A stretch of DNA of 64,000 bases from Macrolepiota albuminosa (GCA_027475525.1 JAMWFC010000062.1:1-64000); one strand, 5' to 3'. Positions 1 through 10,312 are shown, counted from the stretch's first letter. Numbers and translations are program-made. Notes: a model not told the origin generated them from the sequence alone.

Positions 1-100
1 ACCAAATTGCCTAATAATAGCTACTTGACCCAAAATTACTTAGTAAGCAATACGTCTCGCTGAATTCATTGGGTCCAACACTTATTCACCTCCTTTTCTG

Positions 101-254
101 TCACATTGTTCTTCATTACTATGTTTCCCCTCTCCCATCCACTGGCAGCGCTACAGTAATAGCCCCGCTATCAAGTGTCACATTGTTCTTCATTACTATG
201 TTTCCCCTCTCCCATCCACTGGCAGCGCTACAGTAATAGCCCCGCTATCAAGTG
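101..254. repeat. 77-bp tandem duplication
   Basis: Bases 101-177 are repeated directly at 178-254 with no difference that I can see. The unit ends in GCTATCAAGTG. It lies about 230 bp beyond the 3' end of the left MATE gene and codes for nothing evident. The lack of divergence suggests a recent slippage or unequal exchange event, or an assembly duplication. Confidence 0.9.
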
Positions 255-479
255 ATTTATTCATAGTGTGGGATGTATATATAATTTGACTGTTTACTTC
301 CAAAGCTAACGTTATCGACACTTCAAACGTCATAAAAAAGTCTTACAAGTCCCCTACCTGGCACCATGACTAAACTATCAGACACATTTCGGTCACTATA
401 AGGACCCATGTATAATTTATGCCAGTTTTCTGTCCGTGTAATCATACATTATTCCATAGTTATTTAACTAATGTCCTAA

Positions 480-2791
480 CTAACCAAAAGTCACTTCCTC
501 GTCAACATTTTTCGAAGCTCTTGCTTCGTGAAGTCGGCTTTGAACTTTCACAACTTCTTGTGCCCAGTCTGTCTTCAGGCAGAGCACGGTCCCAATAACG
601 GAGCAATATAGAAGTGCAACAATAAAGCCGATCCACAAACCGTGAAGGTGCAAGTGCCAGCCAAACGCTAGATAAATGCTACATGGAAGACCTTTTTGAG
701 AGATTAACAGGTATGAGACAGTAAATCGGGTTGAAAACTGACCAAGGAAGTAGAAGGCACTGAGCGGAATATGAAACAATCAGCCAATTGAAAGGCAAAT
801 CAGGAATCTGACCTGATGTTCAGCAATGCGCTGATATACTAATAATGAGGTAAAAGTATCAGTTATCGAGTAATCGCTTTATATCTCCACCCTCACTTGT
901 CTTCCTGTGGCCCTCAATATGCCACTTGTGACCCCCGCATTAGCATCAACCAATTGGAACAGTGCAATGATAGGAATGGTCGAGGCAACCTTCCTCGTAA
1001 CCTCTGAATTTCATCATGGCGTCAATAATTAGATAATAGAGGTGACGATGTCCACACCAGGATCACTGATGAGCAGGCACGCCATGGATTGACGGAAAAA
1101 CATCAATGAGGAGCTGTGGCAGCATGAAATCGTTGGATATAGGTAAAAGCGAAGACATACGCGAGGACAAATGATGAAATCAAGCCCAATAGAAGCGATG
1201 CGTTGGCTGCTGCAAGAGCTCGATATGGATCCGTCGCGCCTAGATGATGACCAATACTAGAAAGAAAGGTCTTAGGAGCTGCGATCGAGGTTGGTCCCCA
1301 TGTTAATCACGCTCACCGTATTCCTGCGGCGCATGCCACCGCAAAGCCGACTTGCCAGGTAGCAGAGGCTATTGTAGCTAGAATTGACTGAGATGCCATA
1401 GAGACATGTCCGAGACTAGGGATGATGAATCAAGAACCAATAGAGTCAATAAACAAAAAATTTTACAAGGAGGCAGCTAGAGCAAGAATTTCCCATGCCC
1501 ACCATTCCGATGCCACTTGTCCTGAGATGAGAACAAAGCGAGAATAAAGCATTAAAGGAGGAAGTACACCGAATTCCACTGACCAACGCCGTACAAACCG
1601 AGTCGAGCTAAAATGCCCAGGTTGGTGAATAGTTCCGAGGAGAGTGGGTGCCAAGCCGCATGAGGTAGTAAGAATACACCATAAATGACAGATATAATGG
1701 GGATAAGCGTGTAAGATATTGCAGCACCGATAGGCGCACCAATGAATCCCAGTCTAAAAGGTTCAGGACCCCATACTTGATCGATTAGTTGATGACTATG
1801 AAGACATTGATAACGGGGCAATGACTTACCCAAGAGGTAATTTAGGAATACGTTGACTGACACAGCAATGGCAAGGATTCGAGTAGGGACAGAAAAGTGT
1901 CCTTGAATCTTTTCATTCAGGCTCACGACGTTCGGTGGTGACAAATCCCCACCTTGACTTTGAATATAACATCTATGATTCAATCAGATTGTAACACATA
2001 ACCTTGTAAAATCGCCTTACTTGCAAAGTTCCTTGAAGCCCATTCCTATTTATTTTGTCTTTCCGTCGATCATGGCGGTCAATCGTAGGCAATCGGGCTC
2101 ACCTGGTAACCCTATAGTGAACCAGCGCAAATATAGTCCAGTCAACCTAGCAATCTCTCGGTCTTGATTGAGATGCAGTAGGATTGTTTCTCCGCTCATC
2201 CATATAAAGAGAATCGGCTTTTACGATGTCAATAAGGTTCTTGAGCTTCAAGGGAGAAGGAAAAATCTCACAAACATGGAAATTGACAAGACAACCGCTT
2301 ATCATAAAGGGTTTTGGCAGAGTGGTTGGGATTGAGATTAGAACTCTTACCCATACGTTGGCACCACAATGCGACAAGTTCTGGACGATTCGAAGTATGC
2401 GCCGAAGGAAGCATTGTATCCAAGGCACTAGTAAGGCCTCGAAAGATGCTCATGCCAGTAACATTGGCGGTCATAGAACCCAGACTGGCGGCAGCAAGAG
2501 CAAGGGTGGAAAGGTGCCCTACAGAAACTATTTGAACCACAGTGAAATTGTGTTCAAGGAGAAGCGATCTTTTCCACGGATGAGCACACTCTTCAGGATG
2601 TGAGAAGATGGCACAAACCCAAGGATTGGTAATGCAGAACGACACATTACTTGCATTTCTTGCTTCAGAATGGCTATAGAAGACGCCTTGATTCCACTGG
2701 AGGTACTACTCGAACAGTTGGTGTTGTCGGAAAGGAGAGGCGTAGTTTCCTCTGATCTGTTTCCATAGTCAGGGTCAAGTGAATCAAGCAT
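480..2791 (-). CDS. MATE-family multidrug/toxin extrusion antiporter, left copy
   Basis: Multi-exon gene for a membrane antiporter of the MATE family, which exports organic compounds in exchange for cations and has about 12 membrane helices. Exon 1 (about 2619-2791) starts MLDSLDPDYGNRSEE, the acidic N-terminus usual in fungal members. Exon 2 (about 2351-2568) has the core helix text GHLSTLALAAASLGSMTANV. Later exons carry WGPEPFRLGFIGAPIGAAIS (about 1700-1780), SEWWAWEILAL (about 1475-1510) and the last helix GLWIGFIVALLYCSVIGT, with the stop at 480-482. Introns are short with GT..AG ends. No disabling change is obvious, but I did not resolve every junction between 850 and 1450, so function is not certain. 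It is a divergent paralogue of the interrupted gene at 4048-11279, in head-to-head orientation. Family assignment is confident; the substrate is unknown. Confidence 0.8.
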
Positions 2792-4047
2792 TGCTGAACG
2801 TTATCTGCATATCTGCAGTATGCTCCCCCCCATTTTATTATAAAGCTTTGCGCCTTCAATAGACAGGCTGTGATTACCTTAATCAGACATCCAAGACTGT
2901 TACAGCATTTTTCCACCGACGCAAACACTATATATTGAATCGCCTCGCCACTTGGGAGTGCGTATGATTTGAATTAGGTGTCACAAGGACAAATCGGTGA
3001 TATATGATAAATGCTTAGTGACCATTTCGGGGTGCGTGGCTGGATGAACCTCCGTTGGCAATATTGAGGTATAGAAGTCGCTCCGTACACTCCCTAACTT
3101 TACGGGGATATTATTCAAAATTGGTTTAGATAGGAAGAACATTCAGACATCCTTTACAAGGTCAACCTTGAGTGGGTCCCGAAGAACGACAGATTTCGAG
3201 CCGAATCAGAAGAATGAAAGATCAAAAACGACACTTAGGGTCAACGTAGAGCGAATATCATAGCCTGGTAACAACGGATGGTCTATAGAAAGCGGTGTGT
3301 CGTTGGACGGAAGCAAATCATGCAAGTGTAGCAACAAGTCGTACGTTAGTCCACCCTCGACAACAATACTATACGTCATCGATCATCTTATGGTCAATAA
3401 CTAATACCTCGAAGGACGCGCTATCCCCAAAATGGGTACAAAATGTTCGGCGACTATTTTTGGAATCGGAACTTGTGGAATTATCCTGGCAATTACGAGA
3501 TTAATTCTTTATTTTATATTTCAATAAGACCGTCTAATACCGCTTAAAGGCACTGGTAAGACGATAAGAGAAGCCATGGGGAACTCATTTCCCAGGTGAG
3601 TAGATAGCACGGTCAATGACTTCTTCTATCAAATCCTCGCAGAAGCAACCTGAATGTCCTGTGACCGTGACAAAGTCTTCCTCTTCTGTAATGCCACGAT
3701 GTAGCCACGATGCAGCCACGATGTATGACGAATGGCCTGACTTCAGAAAGGAGCCAAATGGAGAACCGAAAAACAGGCTCGGAAGAAGTTGTTCGCTTGG
3801 AAGATCAACACATGGTGCTCACTTTGACGAACAAGGATTCTCAATGAATAATTTTCTTTTTTCTTTGACCAAACTGACCATATTCGGGCTGAACATTGCA
3901 AAAATGGGCGCTAACCCAGAAAACTCAGCGAAATCCACAATGAGCTTTCTGCCAGAATCACGACGACTTTGTGGGCTTCCATTCAAGGTCTGCGCTATAA
4001 CTTGAATTGAGTGGCGATAGGCGCTGTAGATAACACTCGACCCAACA
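2792..4047. other. shared upstream region of the two divergent MATE copies
   Basis: About 1.26 kb lies between the two start codons and should hold both promoters. One open frame of 129 codons (3616-4005, +) starts in it, but its product resembles nothing I know and its stretch of short GATGCAGCCACGATG-type repeats argues against a gene. Nothing else was recognised. Confidence 0.4.
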
Positions 4048-4442
4048 ATGCTCAGTACACGCGATGGTGACTACACCAGCAGAACAGAAGAATCTACGCC
4101 TCTCATCTCGAAGAGTATGGAGTATCTAAAGCGAATCGAACCATCTTCAACAGTGATATTCTGGCATGAAATGCGCGTAATTCGTCGATCTTTACTTCCT
4201 ATCCTCGAGTCCGTCTCAGCGTTCTTTTTGTCTTTCCCTTGCCTGACAATGAACGGAAAGATCACTACTACTTGAATACAGTTTTCATTTTGTCCAGATA
4301 GGCTTTGCGGGGCACGTTTCGACTTTGGCGCTCGCTGCTGTCAGTCTAGGTTCGATGACAGCCAACGTGACTGGAATTAGTATGCTTCGAGGCCTTGCAA
4401 GCGCGTTGGATACGATGCTCCCTTCAGCGCATACGTCTACTC

Positions 4443-4751
4443 TGTTAGCGGTAATGACGCGTAACTTCGGCTACTCTCAAAATGATGTCATATACACGTA
4501 TGTTTTTATTATCTCATAAATTACGCTTATGTTATTCTTTTATGATTCGTTTATTATATCATTATACATACACGTTTCTATAAATACGCCGTCTCACCTT
4601 GGAGTCAAGCCATCTCTCGATACTTGACTCCAGGTGCGTCATTTATTTACTTACAATTAAAACATACTTACATCTCTCGATACTTGACTCCAGTCTATCA
4701 TATTGTATACTATATACAAATACATCATCGTTATTCTATCATGCTGCGACA
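4443..4751 (+). repeat. 5' LTR of the copia element
   Basis: 309-bp LTR with TG..CA ends. A TATA box TATAAATA lies at 4579-4586. A 9-bp stem GGAGTCAAG (4601-4609) / CTTGACTCC (4623-4631) follows. The 23 bp at 4611-4633 are repeated at 4671-4693. A possible leader intron runs from GTGCGT at 4634 to CCAG at 4693. The leader from about 4611 to 4740 has no ATG. Confidence 0.93.
4579..4586 (+). promoter_or_regulatory. TATA box of the copia LTR
   Basis: TATAAATA within the LTR. Its first base is 32 nt upstream of 4611, where the duplicated leader segment begins, so 4611 is the likely RNA start. The same box occurs in the 3' LTR at 9223-9230. Confidence 0.7.
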
Positions 4752-7700
4752 GGTTATGGGCCCCGGCGTCGCGAATGAGACCAGCACTTCCGAAACATTG
4801 CAGTTTCCGAAATTCAATGGTACAAACTACCATACCTGGTCCGACAATATGAAGTCAGCTTTACAGGCTAAAGCCTTGTGGGGAGTAGTGTCCGGAAGAG
4901 AACCTCGTCCTCCGAAACCACCCACCGAGTATACTGACCTCATGACCACTACGTGCCCTACCGATGATAAGCCCTCTCAAGTCGTTTACAAAGAGGGATC
5001 CGACTTGATGAAGGCATTACAATCCAAGGACTTTACGACTTGGCAGTCTGCTCATGATAAGCATGAGCACTGGCTTAACAAGGACGACTCCGCTATGGGA
5101 TTAATTCGCAATTCTATCGAATACACCCAGCGTGAAACTATAGTCGATCTTGACAGTTCCAAGAAAATCTGGGAACATATGCGGAAGAACTACGTCGATC
5201 AGCAGAGTGGCATTAATGTCCACTATTATTATCAGCAGTTATACGCAAAAAAATGGGATGGTGGCTCACCCTTGACTGATCATCTCGGGTTTTATATGAG
5301 CATCCGTCGCCGTTTCATCGAAGCTGGTCACAAAATCGACGATTATACTATTCTCAATGCTATGCTTCTTTCGCTCCCTCGCTCCCCCACATGGGAGGTT
5401 GTCAAACAGAGTTTGCTATCTCGCAGTACTTCCTTGACTCTCGAAACCGTGACTACGGAATTGTTGTCTGTGTATGATAGGTTAACCCTCGAAAGCAACT
5501 CCACGACCAAAACACTGGCTTTTGTGACAACTGGAGATAACAATTCGAGTGGGAGTCGACCAAGGACATTTACTCCAAAAAGGAAGCTTAAATCTAAGCG
5601 ATTACCGAAACCAGACGACGTCTGCCACAATTGTGGCGACAAAGGTCACTGGAGCCCAAAGTGTCCTAAACCGCGACGACCTAGAGGTTCCGAGCAGGCA
5701 AACATATCCATATCCCCTATCAAGGCTGATACTCGAGAAGTCGGTAAAGTCTTAATGGCCACTTACGACGGCATGCCCTCGGGATTGCTTCTTGATAGCG
5801 CCGCGTCTTGTCACATGGTGGCAGACCTCGCCTACTTTATTAATTATCAGGGAATAGAAAATCAGCATATCTCTGTAGGTGGGATGAACGTCTTACCTGT
5901 CACCGGAAAAGGAACGATCGAATTTCGTACCTGCCTTTCCAATGGAGTCAATGACGTACAACTACGTGACGTTTTACATATCCCCACCCTTGGCGCGAAT
6001 CTAATCAGCCTCGGACTACTTCAACGCAGTGGTGCTGCTATTGGCGGACTAGCCTATGGGATCAGCCTATCTTGGAATGGTCAAGAATTTTTGCATGCCA
6101 ACCTGATAGGCTCACACGGCACGTTATACCGTATTGAAACTATGACCATGGGCATTGCTGACAATAACATCGCTTTTATTGCAAACGAGTCCACTATGCG
6201 CCTTTGGCACCGACGCTTAGGGCACATCAGCCCACGCACTATTAAAACAATGGTCGATCAACACCTCGTAACCGGCATCAACATCAAATTACCTCGAGAA
6301 TATGATCGATTATGCAGCGGTTGCGCAGAAGGAAAGGCAACCAGGCCTCCCCTTCCAGACTCAAGTCCTACTAAATACGGTTTGAACGAATTACTTGTAA
6401 TGGACTTAACCGGCCCGATGAGCGTTCCCACCTGGGATGGAAATCGTTACGCCATGGTGACCGTAGAAGCCAGCAAAAGGTATCCCTCTGGTCGACTTCT
6501 GAAAACAAAGGACGAAGTCAATGAAGCAGTACGCGAGACCACAGCCTTGTACGAACGAAGCGGAGGAAAGTTTGTCCAAATAATTAGGACAGATAACGGG
6601 AGCGAATTCGTGAATTCAGCTTTACGAAAATTCTGTGCACTAAATGGCATCAGACACCAAACTACGAATCCGTATCGTCCACAGCAAAATGGCATCGCAG
6701 AACGAGCTATAGCTGTTATAATGGAGATGGTTCGTAGCATGCTCCATGGCGCCAAGATGGATTTACGGTACTGGGGAGAAGCTTTTATGTACGCCGTTTA
6801 CATTCGATCTATCTCTCCTACCTCTGCTTTAAAGGGAAAAATTCCCTATACTGAATGGTTCGGACGTAAACCTGATATAGCTCATCTACGCATCTTCGGA
6901 TCGTTAGGATGGGCACACGTACCAAAGGAGGTCCGACAAGGCAAATTAGAGTCACGCGCTGTCCGTGTACGCATGCTCGGCTGGTGGGCAAACGAAACGA
7001 AAGGCTACAGGCTGGAGGACCTTGAAAATGGCAAACTTATCACTTCTCGAGACGTCGAATTCTACGAGGACGACACACCAAGTGAGTTGGCACGTCTAGA
7101 TCCTGAGCTGACGCAGTCGTCAACGCAAGAAATCAACGATTTTATCAATACTGCCACGTACCCTGAATCCGAGGCACCTAGACAGGTACTCATTCCCGAG
7201 GTTTCCTCCGAATCAGAGGTCGAGGCCCAGCTAGAGGAAGCATCATCGTCCGAACAAGAGATAAACGTTACGACTCCGACCGAAGAGCTGCGTTATCCCA
7301 CTCCTGCACCGTCAGAATCATCAACGGCCACTATTCGCGGTCCTGCACATATTTCACCACCTCCTGCACCACGGAAGAGTACAAAATGGAAAGATTTGCC
7401 TTCTCGCGAGCCATCTACACGCCTTAAGAAACTTCCGATCAGATTTCGTCAGGAAGGTGATGACGAACCCAAGAGCCACATGGCCTTCGTCGCCGTATCT
7501 GGTCCTACGCTTGAGGACGCTTTGAAATCTGATCATGCTGATGAGTGGCAGAAAGCGATCACCAGCGAATATAACCAACTTGTCAGCAAAGGAGTGTTTG
7601 AAGAGGTAGATGATTTACCTCTCGGAAAAAGGGCTGTGGGAAGTAAAGTTGTGTTAAAAGAAAAGCTTGATGAAAATGGGAGGCACGCGAAGTATAAGGC

Positions 7701-9108
7701 TCGTATCGTGGCTCAAGGATTTTCGCAAATCCCCGGCATCGATTACAGCGAAACGTTTTCCTCGGTGGCCAAGTTTACGACTTTACGTGTATTTCTGACC
7801 CTGGCAGCCGTACTCGATTTGGAAGTCCATCAAATTGACGTAATCGGAGCTTACCTGGAGGGAGACCTCGACGAGGACATCTACATGCGTGCACCTTCTG
7901 GAATAGGAAGATGTCGTTACTGGAGACTCGTCAAGGCCATTTATGGTCTTAAACAAGCCGGGAGGAAGTGGAAAGAAAAATTGCACGAGACCATGATAAG
8001 TCTGGGATTCATTCCATCTTTCGCTGACGATTGCCTTTATGTGTTGCGAGAAAACGGAAAAATTATTCTGATTGTTATCGTGTATGTGGACGACATGATC
8101 GTGGCCGGACATAACATCAGAAGGATAATTTCATTCAAAAGAGATGTGGACGCTCACTTCGACATCACGGATCTAGGCGAGATACATTATGTCCTTGGAC
8201 TTCAGGTCAAACGCGATCGCATGAACCGTGCCATTTACTTGAACCAATCTATCTACATTGATTCGGTGCTCGAACGTTTCGGAATGTCCTCCTGCCATCC
8301 AGTTTCCACTCCACTAGTCACTAATCATAACCTATCGTTACTACAATGCCCGACAAACGAGGACGAGCAAAAGGCCTACAAGTCATTCGCAAAGGAAATC
8401 AATTACCTTTCCTTGATAGGATCCTTGCTTTACGCCACGCAAACTCGTCCCGATATACAGTTTTCGGTCAACCTATTAGCGCAATTCTCGAACAATCCCG
8501 GCATTCCCCACTTGGCTGCATGTAAACGCATTCTGCGTTATTTGAAGGGAACTCGATCATATTGTTTAAAGCTGGGAAACCTATTTAACGACGAACTGCG
8601 ATTAGTTGGTTGGAGCGACGCAAACTGGGCACAAGACACATACGATCGGCGTTCTATCAGTGGTTGGTGTTATGACATTGACGGAAGTCTAGTTTCTTGG
8701 TCATCGAAGAAGCAATCAGTAACGGCTACGTCTACTGTTGAAGCGGAGTATATTGCCTCATCTAACGCAACGAGGGAAGCTATCTGGCTGCGTAATCTGC
8801 TCAAAGATCTAGATTTTGAGCAGGCCGATGCCACAATCATTCACACTGACAGCACCGGCAGCATCGCACTGTCGAAAAACCCAGTTGGACATTCCCGAGC
8901 AAAGCACATCGATATTCGATATCATTTTATCCGTGAACACATATCTCGAGGCGACATACAATTATCTCATGTTTCCACCCACGACATGATTGCCGATGTA
9001 TTAACTAAAGCCTTACCGAGAGAAACATTCGAGAAATACCGAACGAAAATGGGAGTCGTATTGCCTGCGTTACCGTCAAGTGGGAGTGTTAGCGGTAATG
9101 ACGCGTAA
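4741..9108 (+). CDS. copia Gag-Pol polyprotein
   Basis: One open frame of 1,455 codons from the ATG at 4741 (inside the 5' LTR; the next ATG at 4756 lies in the primer site) to the TAA at 9106-9108 inside the 3' LTR. Residues below count from 4741. The Gag N-terminus has FPKFNGTNYHTW. A CX2CX4HX4C zinc knuckle (CHNCGDKGHWSPKC) is at 295-308. The aspartic protease has LLDSAAS with D352. The HHCC integrase zinc domain starts near 489. The integrase core has D555, D618 and E654, a D(35)E spacing. RT has the YVDD box at 1115-1118. RNase H has D1293 and E1336, followed by HTDSTGS. No stop or frameshift separates Gag from Pol, so Gag excess must come from processing or another step. The open frame upstream of 4741 begins with TTG and is not a likely start. 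Confidence 0.95.
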   Translation: MLRQVMGPGVANETSTSETLQFPKFNGTNYHTWSDNMKSALQAKALWGVVSGREPRPPKPPTEYTDLMTTTCPTDDKPSQVVYKEGSDLMKALQSKDFTTWQSAHDKHEHWLNKDDSAMGLIRNSIEYTQRETIVDLDSSKKIWEHMRKNYVDQQSGINVHYYYQQLYAKKWDGGSPLTDHLGFYMSIRRRFIEAGHKIDDYTILNAMLLSLPRSPTWEVVKQSLLSRSTSLTLETVTTELLSVYDRLTLESNSTTKTLAFVTTGDNNSSGSRPRTFTPKRKLKSKRLPKPDDVCHNCGDKGHWSPKCPKPRRPRGSEQANISISPIKADTREVGKVLMATYDGMPSGLLLDSAASCHMVADLAYFINYQGIENQHISVGGMNVLPVTGKGTIEFRTCLSNGVNDVQLRDVLHIPTLGANLISLGLLQRSGAAIGGLAYGISLSWNGQEFLHANLIGSHGTLYRIETMTMGIADNNIAFIANESTMRLWHRRLGHISPRTIKTMVDQHLVTGINIKLPREYDRLCSGCAEGKATRPPLPDSSPTKYGLNELLVMDLTGPMSVPTWDGNRYAMVTVEASKRYPSGRLLKTKDEVNEAVRETTALYERSGGKFVQIIRTDNGSEFVNSALRKFCALNGIRHQTTNPYRPQQNGIAERAIAVIMEMVRSMLHGAKMDLRYWGEAFMYAVYIRSISPTSALKGKIPYTEWFGRKPDIAHLRIFGSLGWAHVPKEVRQGKLESRAVRVRMLGWWANETKGYRLEDLENGKLITSRDVEFYEDDTPSELARLDPELTQSSTQEINDFINTATYPESEAPRQVLIPEVSSESEVEAQLEEASSSEQEINVTTPTEELRYPTPAPSESSTATIRGPAHISPPPAPRKSTKWKDLPSREPSTRLKKLPIRFRQEGDDEPKSHMAFVAVSGPTLEDALKSDHADEWQKAITSEYNQLVSKGVFEEVDDLPLGKRAVGSKVVLKEKLDENGRHAKYKARIVAQGFSQIPGIDYSETFSSVAKFTTLRVFLTLAAVLDLEVHQIDVIGAYLEGDLDEDIYMRAPSGIGRCRYWRLVKAIYGLKQAGRKWKEKLHETMISLGFIPSFADDCLYVLRENGKIILIVIVYVDDMIVAGHNIRRIISFKRDVDAHFDITDLGEIHYVLGLQVKRDRMNRAIYLNQSIYIDSVLERFGMSSCHPVSTPLVTNHNLSLLQCPTNEDEQKAYKSFAKEINYLSLIGSLLYATQTRPDIQFSVNLLAQFSNNPGIPHLAACKRILRYLKGTRSYCLKLGNLFNDELRLVGWSDANWAQDTYDRRSISGWCYDIDGSLVSWSSKKQSVTATSTVEAEYIASSNATREAIWLRNLLKDLDFEQADATIIHTDSTGSIALSKNPVGHSRAKHIDIRYHFIREHISRGDIQLSHVSTHDMIADVLTKALPRETFEKYRTKMGVVLPALPSSGSVSGNDA
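4752..4763 (+). promoter_or_regulatory. minus-strand primer binding site, initiator tRNA-Met type
   Basis: GGTTATGGGCCC directly abuts the 5' LTR. It is complementary to the anticodon stem-loop of initiator tRNA-Met (GGGCCCAUAACC), the internal 'half-tRNA' priming known for copia-type elements. The ATG inside it (4756-4758) would pair with the CAU anticodon and is in frame with Gag-Pol. Confidence 0.8.
9079..9086 (+). promoter_or_regulatory. polypurine tract
   Basis: AGTGGGAG lies directly before the 3' LTR, the expected place for the plus-strand primer. It is short and has one pyrimidine. It lies inside the coding frame, which continues into the LTR. Confidence 0.6.
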
Positions 9109-9395
9109 CTTCGGCTACTCTCAAAATGATGTCATATACACGTATGTTTTTATTATCTCATAAATTACGCTTATGTTATTCTTTTATGATTCGTTTATTA
9201 TATCATTATACATACACGTTTCTATAAATACGCCGTCTCACCTTGGAGTCAAGCCATCTCTCGATACTTGACTCCAGGTGCGTCATTTATTTACTTACAA
9301 TTAAAACATACTTACATCTCTCGATACTTGACTCCAGTCTATCATATTGTATACTATATACAAATACATCATCGTTATTCTATCATGCTGCGACA
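9087..9395 (+). repeat. 3' LTR of the copia element
   Basis: 309-bp copy of the 5' LTR, offset by 4,644 bp, with no difference seen. The first 22 bp code for the end of Gag-Pol. The target copy TACTC follows at 9396-9400. Confidence 0.93.
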
Positions 9396-10224
9396 TACTC
9401 GTCCAGAGCTTGTGGCGCTATGGTCCCAACGCATGAGTAAGAAAACAAGTTCGACTTTTCGCAATGTCTAAAAGTTTTATCATCTAGTCGTTCTCTTGTT
9501 CATTTCAATGATTGTGAGCCTTTTCAAAGCTCCTCTTCAAGGGCCCCGTACTTACCTTACATGAAGCCGATTCTCGTTGTATGGTTACACATGGAATCTA
9601 TTCTGTTGTGTCTCAATCAGGACCCAGAGATTGCCAAGTTGGCAGGGTTGTATTTACGCTGGCTTGCCATGGGCCTACCAGGCGCAGGCCTCAGGGAAGC
9701 TTCGAGGTTAGTAAATCTTTTAAGCATGTTTTGACAATTGACCCTGATTCAAATCATAGACGTTATTTCCAGTGCCAAGGTAAGATCTTTCCCCGATCAG
9801 TGACGAATCTAAACTACAGTGCAAAAGGCTACTTTTCCGTCCAAACTCACATCATGCTCATCGTTGCGCCCCTGAACGTACTCCTCAACTACATGCTCGG
9901 TAGGCGCTTATTCGTTAATAGTTATACATCCTAACCGCGGCCCTAGTTTTGGGCCCTGAGCCATTTAATTTAGGCTTCATAGGCGCCCCGATTAGCGTCG
10001 CGATATCATACACACTCGTACCCATAATCTCCATCCTCTATTGCGTGTTTTTGCTACCGAACTCGGCGTGGTACCCGATCTCGACGGAAATATTCGTCGA
10101 TTTGGGTGACTTTGCGCGACTTGGAGTGTGTGGTATTGGTGAGTGCGGTTTCATGCCTCTGTCTATGCATTTACCAGATTTAACAGGACAAATTGCATCG
10201 GAATGGTGGGCATGGGAGATCCTC

Positions 10225-10312
10225 GCGCTCCTCGCTGCATTGTGCGCTCCTCGCTGCATTGTGCGCTCCTCGCTGCATTGTGCGCTCCTCGCTGCATTGT
10301 GCGCTCCTCGCT
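10225..10312 (+). repeat. 19-bp minisatellite over an exon-intron border
   Basis: Four full copies of GCGCTCCTCGCTGCATTGT (from 10225, 10244, 10263 and 10282) plus a 12-bp partial copy. Comparison with the left MATE copy puts the exon end at about 10241, directly before a GT donor. Every unit therefore repeats that donor (GT at 10242, 10261, 10280, 10299). The 19-bp unit shifts the frame if a later donor is used. Confidence 0.85.

Larger units (their letters stand above)
4443..9395 (+). mobile_element. intact Ty1/copia LTR retrotransposon
   Basis: A complete element of 4,953 bp: 5' LTR 4443-4751, one Gag-Pol frame, 3' LTR 9087-9395. The LTRs start TGTTAGCGG and end TGCGACA. Both are 309 bp and I see no difference between them. 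The 5-bp target duplication is TACTC at 4438-4442 and 9396-9400. Domain order Gag, protease, integrase, RT, RNase H is that of Ty1/copia, not Ty3/gypsy. CpG is frequent here, unlike in the decayed elements to the right, which also points to a recent arrival. All pol motifs checked are present, so the element is probably competent or was until recently. It sits in the second exon of a MATE gene, in the gene's orientation. Confidence 0.96.

Noticed and set aside
2305..2350. tRNA-like A box (GGCAGAGTGGTTGGG)
   Set aside because: It lies in a MATE intron, and no B box or cloverleaf can be formed around it.
3616..4005. 129-codon open frame between the MATE genes
   Set aside because: Low-complexity repeats, no known motif, no intron structure like its neighbours, and the place is the shared promoter region.
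4624..4740. N-terminal extension of the Gag-Pol frame
   Set aside because: The frame is open upstream of 4741 but begins with TTG inside the LTR; the first ATG is at 4741.
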